DNA of 64,000 nucleotides from Bradyrhizobium sp. AUGA SZCCT0176 (GTDB taxonomy: Bacteria > Pseudomonadota > Alphaproteobacteria > Rhizobiales > Xanthobacteraceae): positions 1-64,000 of the forward strand of contig NZ_JAFCMB010000025.1 of NCBI RefSeq assembly GCF_018130145.1, in the 5' to 3' direction. Below the pieces are notes generated by a model. The model searched no databases. It saw only the letters and a list, made by a program, of their open reading frames with translations, and was not told the DNA's origin. Positions 27,006 to 34,104 of the stretch are shown here, in pieces. A program made the position numbers and the translations under genes. How positions within the stretch are numbered: the first letter of the stretch is position 1; the number at the start of each line of letters is the position of its first letter.

Positions 27006-28199
27006 TCATTGACGCCACTCGTTGTCGACGAAGATCGCGCCGCGCGCGAGGACTTTTTCTCCGGCCTCGAGGCCGCTGCGAATTTGCGTCAGGCCGTCCT
27101 GCTGGATTCCGATCTCGACCGGACGACGCTTGAACAGCAAGGGTTCGGTCTCGACCCAAACGGTGGCCGTGTCGCCCTCGCGGATCACAGCGTCGGTCGG
27201 CACCGCGGGATTCCTCGATGTTTCGCCGATGCTGATCCTGAACATCGCGAACATCTCGGATTTGAGCGCATGATCCGCATTCTCGATCTCGGACCGGACC
27301 ACGACCCGGCGCGTCGTCAGGTCCGACGTCGAATTGATGGCGTTGATGCGTGCCTTGAACACCCGGTTCGGCACGGCGGAAACCCTGGCCTCGATCTCCT
27401 GGCCGATCCGCACCTGCGCGATATCCTGCTCGAAGATCTGGGCCTTCAGCCACACCGTCGAGAGGTCGGCGATCGTGTACAGGGCCTCGCCGGAATCGGC
27501 TTTGACATATTGCCCCGGTCCGACCTTGCGCGAGACGACGGTGCCATCGATCGGCGCCGTGATCGTGGTCACGCGGTTCAGCATGCCATCCTGCTCGAGC
27601 TTGGAAATTTCCGCATCCGCGCGGCCCAAAATCCGCAGGCGGACGCGGGCGGCTTCGAACGCCGTGTCCGCCGATCGCAGGTCATGTTCGGCGGCGGCAA
27701 GCTGCGCTTCGGCCTGCTGCAGGTCCTTGGACGGCGCAGCCTTGCCTTCATGGAGATCGCGAACGCGCTTTTCAAGGATAACAGCCAGATTGTGCTGGGA
27801 GCCTGCCTTGCGTCTGGCGGCCTGGGCGGCGATGAAGTCGTTCTGCGGGACCAGTTGCTCGGGGCTGTCGATTTCCAGCAGCGGATCGCCCTTCTTGACC
27901 TGATCGCCGAGCTTGGCAACCAGACGGGTAACGCGGCCGGAGAACGGTGTCAGGACGATCGTGGAGGCATCCTCATTGTATCCGATCTGGCCGATCGCCG
28001 ATCTTTGCGGGCGAAACGCAACTGTCTCAACCTTGGCGACCTGCAGCTGATGCATCTGATCGGGGACGACCCGGACAAAGTCCGCCCCCTTCATGGTGCC
28101 TTCGGCCAAAGCGAACGATGTCACGGCAGCCGATGCCGTCAACGACACGCCGAACAGGGCAATCAGCCAGGGAAAATGCGTTTTCGCCGTAATTGACAT
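27006..28199 (-). CDS. HME-RND efflux periplasmic adaptor, second system
   Basis: The product is 397 aa from ATG 28199 (in-frame start at 28226 is the alternative; neither has a clear SD). An N-terminal signal/anchor (about 9-30) precedes the adaptor domains: FSGRVTRLVAKLGDQVKKGDPL opens the barrel-sandwich region (about 80-105), a coiled-coil hairpin spans about 120-195 (KDLQQAEAQLAAAEHDL), APIDGTVVSRKVGPGQYV closes the lipoyl half, and beta-barrel and membrane-proximal domains follow. It pairs with the permease at 23787-26927. Unlike the adaptor at 2571-4256 it has the standard length and no extra N-terminal module or HDGHDH motif. Confidence 0.9.
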   Translation of the reverse strand: MSITAKTHFPWLIALFGVSLTASAAVTSFALAEGTMKGADFVRVVPDQMHQLQVAKVETVAFRPQRSAIGQIGYNEDASTIVLTPFSGRVTRLVAKLGDQVKKGDPLLEIDSPEQLVPQNDFIAAQAARRKAGSQHNLAVILEKRVRDLHEGKAAPSKDLQQAEAQLAAAEHDLRSADTAFEAARVRLRILGRADAEISKLEQDGMLNRVTTITAPIDGTVVSRKVGPGQYVKADSGEALYTIADLSTVWLKAQIFEQDIAQVRIGQEIEARVSAVPNRVFKARINAINSTSDLTTRRVVVRSEIENADHALKSEMFAMFRISIGETSRNPAVPTDAVIREGDTATVWVETEPLLFKRRPVEIGIQQDGLTQIRSGLEAGEKVLARGAIFVDNEWRQ

Positions 28200-28321
28200 G
28201 CCCCGGACGATACCCCAGCCGCGCAACCCAAAACAAAGAAATTCGCGCGGACCAAAGCATGCCGCTCGGGCCGCAGCTAGGGGCGGGGAGCTTCAAACCA
28301 CTGGAATATCCGCGTCCCGCC

Positions 28322-29305
28322 TCAATTGCCGAGCGTGATGTTGGCTTCCTGAATGATCCCTGCGAATTTGTCCGATTCCGAACGGACGAAGGCGCGCAGC
28401 TCGGCATCGGTCATGCTGCGGGACACGATGCCCTGGATCGCCAGTTTCTCCTTGATGTCGGCCCGCTGCATGATCTGCGGCATCACCTCGGCGAGACGGG
28501 CGAGGATCGGCGGTGACGAGCTGGCGGGCGCGAACATCGCAAACCAGTTGAGGAGCTCGTAGCCGGCCAGTCCCGGAGCGTCGCTGAGCGGCGCGACATC
28601 GGGCAGTTGCGGCATGCGCTCGCGCGAGGTGACGGCGACCGCGCGGATCTTGCCGGCCTGGATCAACGGCAGCGCGGCGGCAAGACTGGAGAAGCTCATG
28701 GTGACGGCGCCGACCGCGACGTCGGTCACCGCCGGCGCCGAGCCGCGATAGGGCACGTGCTGGACATCGGTGCCGGCCATCTTGTTCATCAGTTCGCCGG
28801 CGAGATGCTGGGGATTTCCGACGCCCGAGGACGAATAGCTCAGTTTGCCCTTGTTGGCCTTGGCGAAGGCGATCAGGTCCGCAGGCGTCCGCACCGGGGA
28901 GCCGTCGGCGACGACGACCACGCAGGGCACTATCCCGGCGAGCGCGATCGGCACCAGCTCGGTCTCGGGCTGATAGGTCATTTTCTCCTTGTAGAGATGC
29001 TTGTTGATCGTGACCTCGCCTGACGCCGCCATCAGCAGCGTGTGGCCGTCATTGCCCGCCTTGGCGACAGCCTGGGCCGCGATCATCGCGGCCGCACCGG
29101 CGCGGTTCTCGACGATCACGGGCTGCCCCAACACCTCCCGCATCGGATCGGCCACGAGCCGCGCCACAAGATCGACGCCGCCGCCGGCCGGATAGCCGAC
29201 GAGAATGCGCATGGTGTGATCGGGATAGACGGATTGCGCCCATGCCGAGCGGGCGCCGGTGAGGGCGGCTGCGCTGGCTGCGATGAAGAAGCGCCGTGAG
29301 ATCAT
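28322..29305 (-). CDS. Bug/TctC-family solute receptor (third)
   Basis: The product is 327 aa from ATG 29305, with GGGAGA about 9 bases upstream; an in-frame start at 29320 precedes the SD. The signal peptide has twin Arg (SRRFFIAASAAAL) and ends near SAWAQ. Family motifs: VGYPAGGGVDLVARL, VENRAGAAAMIAAQAV, VPYRGSAPAVTDVAVG, and LPDVAPLSDAPGLAGYE. The ligand is unknown, and no TctAB permease is linked. It lies 123 bases upstream-side of the adaptor operon but is on the same strand, so it may be read ahead of it or separately. Confidence 0.9.
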   Translation of the reverse strand: MISRRFFIAASAAALTGARSAWAQSVYPDHTMRILVGYPAGGGVDLVARLVADPMREVLGQPVIVENRAGAAAMIAAQAVAKAGNDGHTLLMAASGEVTINKHLYKEKMTYQPETELVPIALAGIVPCVVVVADGSPVRTPADLIAFAKANKGKLSYSSSGVGNPQHLAGELMNKMAGTDVQHVPYRGSAPAVTDVAVGAVTMSFSSLAAALPLIQAGKIRAVAVTSRERMPQLPDVAPLSDAPGLAGYELLNWFAMFAPASSSPPILARLAEVMPQIMQRADIKEKLAIQGIVSRSMTDAELRAFVRSESDKFAGIIQEANITLGN

Positions 29306-29338
29306 GGTCGCGTCTCCCAATGGGTCGCTCTTGTTAGA

Positions 29339-29427
29339 GCGTAGGGCGGTTTAGCGACAGTGTAATCCGTCGTCCGAACCGAAGACAAAATGGCGGCACG
29401 CCTCCGGTTAACTAATCCACCCCACGG
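29339..29427. repeat. REP-like repeat family 2, copy 1
   Basis: Begins GCGTAGGGCGG-TTTAGCGACAG-TGTAATCCG and continues with CCGAACCGAAGAC and a second, imperfect arm ending TAATCCACC. It matches the better preserved copies at 31419 and 43839. Downstream, 29428-29786 is AT-richer and holds no gene I can support. Confidence 0.8.
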
Positions 29428-29786
29428 TCCTTAACTCCATTTCGATGTAAGCAATTCCGCTCTCAAACCCCTCTGTCTCCACGCTAAGGGTAGTGCTTAT
29501 GGCCTTCCATCTCTTGTCGCGTTAGGACAATGGCGCGGCGCTCAAATCCTTTGTTTGGCATGCCTTGAAAGTTGCCAAACGTTCTTTTCCATCATTTGCA
29601 ATCTTCTTCAATATCTCAACCAGGAGTACAGTCCAATTTTGAGGGTTGAGAATCGTGTCCGATTATCCTGCAAGCCAAAAACTCTGGCGCCATATGTCGT
29701 CTTCCCGGTCCATGTGGATGCTACAGCGCAAACTCCTCTGGATTGCGCGGTCGGATACTCTTAACGACCCATAAAATGCATTTCAG
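29428..29786. other. AT-richer intergenic stretch, nothing recognised
   Basis: About 360 bases with lower GC than the flanks. A 69-codon open frame on the plus strand (29555-29764) lacks an RBS and any recognisable protein pattern. I see no repeat copy or terminator. Confidence 0.4.
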
Positions 29787-30521
29787 CTACGAGCGCATTT
29801 CAGATTCGACCTTTGAAGCAAATAGACGCATTGAAGCAAACAGCGTTTCATCATCGAACGCTTTCGCGGAAACCGCCATCGCGGTGATTGCTCGATAGTA
29901 AACATTGCGGGCATCGCGCTTGTGTGACGGATATCTATGGTGCTTCCAGGTGCCACTGACGTCGAACCCTTCTGGAAAGTACATGTCCATAATGTGCGGA
30001 GAGGCGGCGTGAACATACCCCGAATATGCTTTGGATATAGTTCTGCCTACATCTTTCGCTCTTTCTAGCTCCGCGCCAGACAATGAGCTGCCGTGTACGT
30101 AGGCGCGAATTTTGTCGCGCTTAACCATTCCTCGGCTCAAACGTGAGCCGACAACATCATTCTGGTCCGAAAATTCTTCTGCATAAAAATACCGAAGGTA
30201 CTCCATATGGCGGTCCGTGATATCGCTATTGATTACAGCAAGGGCCAGAAACCAAATATCCTCTTCTATCTCGTCGAGGCCCCGCTGCATAATTCCTAGT
30301 TCCTGAAACAAGCCGCGTTCGAGGAGCGCTTCGACCGAATGCAAACTGCTAATCAATCGCGCTAGCTTTTGCACAATTGCCTGGCGTATTGATTGCTCCG
30401 CATACCGAAAGCGACCGTCGCGACCTCGCACGGGTTGCGGAACTTTCGTTTCGATTTGGCGAAACGCGTTCTCCAACGCCTGCAAAATAGGCCCGAAAAA
30501 GTAGGTCTTGGGCTGGGACAA
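29787..30521 (-). CDS. Hypothetical protein, no recognised family
   Basis: The product is 244 aa, soluble, with no signal peptide. It looks mostly helical: a helix-rich N-terminal half (AIVQKLARLISSLHSVEALLE, shortened here to AIVQKLARLISSLHSV) followed by FQELGIMQRGLDEIEEDIWF, and a C-terminal half with YVHAASPHIMDMYF and HHRYPSHKRD. I do not recognise it. Its coding sequence is clearly lower in GC than the neighbours, and it stands alone between REP-like repeats, which suggests horizontal acquisition. The Tyr/His-containing YVHAASPHIM block is the most distinctive feature to search with. Confidence 0.65.
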   Translation of the reverse strand: MSQPKTYFFGPILQALENAFRQIETKVPQPVRGRDGRFRYAEQSIRQAIVQKLARLISSLHSVEALLERGLFQELGIMQRGLDEIEEDIWFLALAVINSDITDRHMEYLRYFYAEEFSDQNDVVGSRLSRGMVKRDKIRAYVHGSSLSGAELERAKDVGRTISKAYSGYVHAASPHIMDMYFPEGFDVSGTWKHHRYPSHKRDARNVYYRAITAMAVSAKAFDDETLFASMRLFASKVESEMRS

Positions 30522-30841
30522 CGACAGTTCTCCTAGGGTCGAGGGACAAACTTGCGCAATGAAAAAATGGAATGATACTAACGAGCCGGCTTAATGATTT
30601 TGTCTCGCTTCTCCGCGCCGCGCCCACGTCATCCGTAACGGCCGCTGCAGCGCCTCTGCTGCTTCCCACGGCGTACGCATCCAGACATCGCGCTCCTCGC
30701 CGGTCGTGAGCACGTAGAGCGAATTAGACAGCGTAATTCGCTGTCCGGTCGAAGACAAAGTGACGGATTATGCCTGCGGCTAATCCCCTGCGGCCTGCAA
30801 TGAAGAGGCCGCCAACTGAGGCGGCCTCTCTCTAACCATTG
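30522..30841. repeat. REP-like repeat family 2 (copy 2) and flanking intergenic DNA
   Basis: A degraded copy of the family 2 repeat spans about 30714-30796 (GCGAATTAGACAGCGTAATTCGC, then CGAAGACAAAGTGACGG and GGCTAATCCCC). The rest of the interval up to 30713 has nothing I can name. A terminator hairpin follows at 30805. Confidence 0.65.
30805..30831 (-). terminator. Terminator for the small secreted protein gene
   Basis: Stem AGAGGCCGCC / GGCGGCCTCT with loop AACTGA, 10 bases past the stop codon of the minus-strand gene at 30842-31075. Related hairpins (GAGGCCGCCAACTGAGG) recur near 44650 and, less well paired, near 45543. Confidence 0.8.
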
Positions 30842-31075
30842 CTACTGTTGGAACGGAGCACCTTTACAGACAACGATTGTATCAGCCTCCTGCACTTTCC
30901 ACTTTCCAGCTTCGCAGGTGTAGCGCAGGCGCTCTCCGTTACAGATCTGTGCGCCGGTTGAATAAATTCTATTCGCAAAGATACATGCATCCTTAGGAGC
31001 AGTTGGCGTTTGTTGTGCGCTCGCCTGCGCGATGCACCCTGCCGAAACAATCAAAACTGCAAACAACCTTCTCAT
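30842..31075 (-). CDS. Small secreted Cys-containing protein
   Basis: The product is 77 aa from ATG 31075 (an in-frame ATG at 31087 is the alternative). A signal peptide ending near QASAQ is followed by a short domain with four Cys: DACIFANRIYSTGAQICNGERLRYTC (quoted in parts: CIFANRIYSTGAQIC, RLRYTCEAGKW, VVCKGAPF). The pattern suggests two disulfides in the periplasm. It resembles small periplasmic proteins of the DUF1496 kind in its CIF..G..YS.GA..C wording; I hold that loosely. A terminator follows directly, so it is a single-gene unit. Confidence 0.68.
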   Translation of the reverse strand: MRRLFAVLIVSAGCIAQASAQQTPTAPKDACIFANRIYSTGAQICNGERLRYTCEAGKWKVQEADTIVVCKGAPFQQ

Positions 31076-31418
31076 TATCGCCCCCATTCAAGCGTGGAAG
31101 AATTCCACTCGCTTAGGTTAGGAGAATATGGTTGTACAATCAAATGATCCACAGCCAAATTCGGCTGCTCGTAAATCAAATTAGGCCATCAGCGACCAAG
31201 TACCAAGCGGCCTAAGAGAACGTACCGTGATCTTCGCCAATTCGGGTACGCGGAATTTGCATCCGATCGCTGTGGCGTTGGTTTGGGGGTTACCATGGCA
31301 AACAAGAGTAGCTGCTGTGACGGCTCGCATCAATCTGGCAAGTTCCTGCAGCTGTATGCCTGAGTGTGAACCACCAGCTTCTCCTGACGGAAGCGGCAAG
31401 TATCTGCTGATATTCAGC
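31076..31418. other. Intergenic region, nothing recognised
   Basis: About 340 bases between the small secreted protein and a composite repeat. It holds only very short open frames without good ribosome binding sites. Confidence 0.4.
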
Positions 31419-31990
31419 GCGTAGGGCGGATTAGCGACAGCGTAATCCGCCGTCCGAACCGAAGACAGAGGGGCGCATTACGCCTTCCGCCTTCGTTCCT
31501 TGGGGCTCGGGTGGACAAGTCCGCTGACCAGCCCCCACAAGGCTGCATCGGCGGCCTTCCAAGTAATTTCCGATTCACGGAAATTATGCTTGACAACTTC
31601 GCCAAATCAGAATATATCGGTTTCGTCTCATCCCTTCACGAGGGGCGTATCGCGATCGTCACGGACGTGGGGTGGGATGCGGTGGACGTCGATGTTGCGC
31701 TTGACGGGCGCAGCAGAGGCGTACGGCGAAAGCATGTGGTCCTGGCGCCCGTAACGGCGTCAAGTCTTGCGGAGCGATCTGCGAGGCGACGGTGGCAATA
31801 GAGGCCGTCTCACCGGGGAGAGCGCGTTATAAGCCGTAAAGCCATTGCGCAGGGAATGTCGGATGTTCTCCGCTGCCCTGTATGCTCATGTGCAGTGTTC
31901 TTTGCACTATTCGCACATGAGACCGCGGGTGCAGCGCGCATCCGGCATTCCCTGCTCCCTTGTTTTGGGGAGAAACAGCATCAACCACTC
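31419..31990 (+). repeat. Composite dispersed repeat with REP-like family 2 head (copy 3)
   Basis: It starts with the hairpin GGCGGATTA / TAATCCGCC around GCGACAGCG (31424-31452). It continues through CGCCTTCCGCCTTCG and GACAAGTC (shared with 46895-47000), ATTTCCGATTCACGGAAATTATG (shared in part with 46895-47040 and 300-370), then the block that matches the reverse complement of 1-240. It ends with ATAAGCCGTAAAGCCATTG and a segment containing GCATCCGGCATTCCCTG. Open frames running through it mirror the repeat and are not credible genes. Confidence 0.8.
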
Positions 31991-32039
31991 GGGCGCATCG
32001 CGCCGCGGGATCGCGAACTCGTATCTGGAATTTGGGCGC

Positions 32040-32122
32040 CGTCATTGCGAGCGAAGCGAAGCAATCCATCGCGCGGCATCAATAAAGCAAAGCATGGATT
32101 GCTTCGCTGCGCTCGCAATGAC
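32040..32122. repeat. Large palindromic repeat ('CERSEAIH' type)
   Basis: Inverted arms CATTGCGAGCGAAGCGAAGC and GCTTCGCTGCGCTCGCAATG enclose about 30 bases. Translated, the arms give the familiar spurious peptides with CERSEAIH and MDCFA.LAMT. This palindrome family is widely dispersed in bacterial intergenic DNA. It ends 24 bases before the stop codon of the convergent-side GMC oxidoreductase gene. Confidence 0.88.
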
Positions 32123-32145
32123 GACCAAGCTGTTTGAAATTCAAA

Positions 32146-33840
32146 TCACTGCATCGAGGCCGCAATCTTCTCCGCTGACATCAGCACCGGAAAATTGGTG
32201 TTGGCGCAGGGCACGACCGGGAAGATCGAGGCGTCGACGACGCGCAGGCCCTGCACGCCCTTGACGCGGCCTTCGGTGTCGACGACTGACATCGGATCCT
32301 CCGGCCGGCCCATGCGGCAGGAGCAGGAGGCGTGCCACACGCCGATGGTTCCCTTGCGCACGAAGGTCTCCAGCGCCTCGTCGTCGTTGATCACGTCGTC
32401 GAACGAAAATCCTTCGACCACGAAATTGTCGATCATGTAATGGCGCAGCGCCGCTGGGCCGTCCATCAGGGTGGCGGCGATTTTGGTGAGGATCCTGTTC
32501 TTGTTGTTGACCACGCCGATCTTGCGCACGCGGTCGGTATAGGAGGCAGGGAAGGGCTTGTCGGTGACCGCCTTGACGGCGTCACTCATTTGCACCGCCG
32601 CCATCTTGCGGAAACCGCTCATCAGGCGATCGAGGTCGCGCCGGTCGGACAACAGGTTGAACTCGACGATCGGTTCAGCCGCCGGGTCGCGCGAGGCGAG
32701 CTTGACCTGTCCGGTTTCGGAATAGGTCTTGTTGACGAATGTCAGCGCCGAGCCGATTTGCTCGCCGACCGCATGCCAGGCCGATTTGCTCAGCACCACG
32801 ACGAACATGTCGCCCTTCGGCACGCCGGGCAGTCCGGACGAATAACGCAAGCCGACCTGCATGTGACGCCTGGTATGCCCGTTCATGCGCGCGCCGCGGC
32901 GGACAAAAGAGGACAGCGAAATCGAGGGATGATCCATCAGGCGCTGGCCGACACCTTCAAGTCCCATCAGGACGGGAATTCCCATGTCCTTGAGGTGACC
33001 GACCGGGCCGATGCCGGCGCGCAGCAGATGCGCCGGCGAATGGATGGCGCCGCTGCAGAGAATGATCTCGCGGCCGCGGAATTCCTGCTCCTTGCCGTTG
33101 ACGAGGGCCTTCACGCCGACGCAATGCGTGCCTTCGAACAGCAATTCCCTGACCTGCGTGTTGGTGGAGATCGTGAGATTGGCGCGCTTGCGCGTTTCGC
33201 GATCGAGATAGCCCATCGCGGCCGAGACGCGTTGCTCGGCCTGATTGGAATGGGTCACGGGGAAATAGCCGTCGACGAACTCGCCGTTCTGGTCCGGCAG
33301 GAATTGATGGCCGGCCTGCTGGAAGGCGTCAGCGAAAGCCTGCGAATGCTTCGTCCAGTGCTCCCTGGGGATTCGTCGCACCGGGATGCGGCCATCCTTG
33401 CCATGGAACGGCCCGTCGAAATCAAGGTCGCGCTCGACCTTCTTGAAGTAGGGCAGCACGTCCTTCCAACTCCAGCCGGTGGCGCCCCGCGCGTCCCATT
33501 CATCATAGTCGGTCGGTGCGCCGCGGTTGGCCATCTGGCCGTTGATCGAGGAGCCGCCGCCCAGCACCCGCGCCTGCTCGTATTTGCGCAAGGGCGGACG
33601 CCCCTCGTTGGGATTGTTATGGCTGACGATCTGCGTCGTGACCTTGAGTTCGGTCCAGTGGAAGCGCGGATCGAAATAGGCGGTGCCCGGATAGCTATCC
33701 CTGATCTCGGCCGGCTCGTTGCCGGGCGGGGTGTCCTGGCCGGCTTCGCACAGCAGGACCTTGTTGGCGCTTTTGGCCGACAGCCGATGCGCCATGACCG
33801 AACCAGCCGAACCGCCGCCTACGATGATCGTGTCATACAC
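32146..33840 (-). CDS. GMC-family FAD-dependent oxidoreductase (choline/alcohol dehydrogenase-like)
   Basis: The product is 564 aa. The N-terminal Rossmann motif is IIVGGGSAGSVMAHRLS (residues 5-21). The GMC signature 1 region is VLGGGSSINGQMANRG (about 90-105), signature 2 is GAIHSPAHLLRAGIGP (about 265-280), and the C-terminal active-site segment is GVWHASCSCRMG with VVDASIFPVVPCANTN at the end. No signal peptide is seen. GMC enzymes oxidise alcohols such as choline or other primary and secondary alcohols; the substrate here is unknown. It is on the same strand as the cbb3 genes, about 100 bases beyond fixS, and might be read through from that operon, though nothing ties it functionally. 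Confidence 0.92.
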   Translation of the reverse strand: MYDTIIVGGGSAGSVMAHRLSAKSANKVLLCEAGQDTPPGNEPAEIRDSYPGTAYFDPRFHWTELKVTTQIVSHNNPNEGRPPLRKYEQARVLGGGSSINGQMANRGAPTDYDEWDARGATGWSWKDVLPYFKKVERDLDFDGPFHGKDGRIPVRRIPREHWTKHSQAFADAFQQAGHQFLPDQNGEFVDGYFPVTHSNQAEQRVSAAMGYLDRETRKRANLTISTNTQVRELLFEGTHCVGVKALVNGKEQEFRGREIILCSGAIHSPAHLLRAGIGPVGHLKDMGIPVLMGLEGVGQRLMDHPSISLSSFVRRGARMNGHTRRHMQVGLRYSSGLPGVPKGDMFVVVLSKSAWHAVGEQIGSALTFVNKTYSETGQVKLASRDPAAEPIVEFNLLSDRRDLDRLMSGFRKMAAVQMSDAVKAVTDKPFPASYTDRVRKIGVVNNKNRILTKIAATLMDGPAALRHYMIDNFVVEGFSFDDVINDDEALETFVRKGTIGVWHASCSCRMGRPEDPMSVVDTEGRVKGVQGLRVVDASIFPVVPCANTNFPVLMSAEKIAASMQ

Positions 33841-33942
33841 TTTGGCATTTCCTCTTGTTGTTGATCTTGTTGCCGGGGAAGGTAGCGCAGCTCCGCGTCC
33901 GGGTCACGCCCGGCTGTCGCCGCCGTCCACGAGAGCGAATCG

Positions 33943-34104
33943 TCACGGATGTTCGGACGGGCGGCCGGTCTCGTCATGCAAAATCCGCTCGGCGGCCCCC
34001 TCGAGATCGTCGTACTGCCCGTTTTTGAGCGACCACATGAAGGCCGCCAGTGCGGTCAGGCCGATCCCGAGCGCGATCGGTATCAGATAGAAATAATCCT
34101 TCAT
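33943..34104 (-). CDS. fixS: FixS/CcoS-type cbb3 oxidase assembly protein
   Basis: The product is 53 aa, read directly from the sequence. It has a single TM helix (YLIPIALGIGLTALAAFMW) followed by the conserved cytoplasmic tail KNGQYDDLEGAAERIL. The DDxEGxAxRIL wording is the CcoS/FixS signature. It is needed to insert heme/copper cofactors into the cbb3 oxidase. Its ATG overlaps the stop codon of fixI (ATGA), the usual order and coupling in fixIS/ccoIS. Confidence 0.93.
   Translation of the reverse strand: MKDYFYLIPIALGIGLTALAAFMWSLKNGQYDDLEGAAERILHDETGRPSEHP

Noticed and set aside
29555..29764. 69-codon open frame on the plus strand
   Set aside because: No SD, no recognisable protein pattern, in an AT-richer non-coding stretch.
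31296..31364. 22-codon frame with CCDGSH after a fair SD
   Set aside because: CDGSH iron-sulfur proteins need a longer C-x-C-x2-S-x3-P-x-C-D-G-S-H motif, which is absent; likely chance.
31856..32137. Open frames ending in CERSEAIH-like and RCARND peptides
   Set aside because: They are translations of the dispersed palindrome at 32040-32122 and of the composite repeat.
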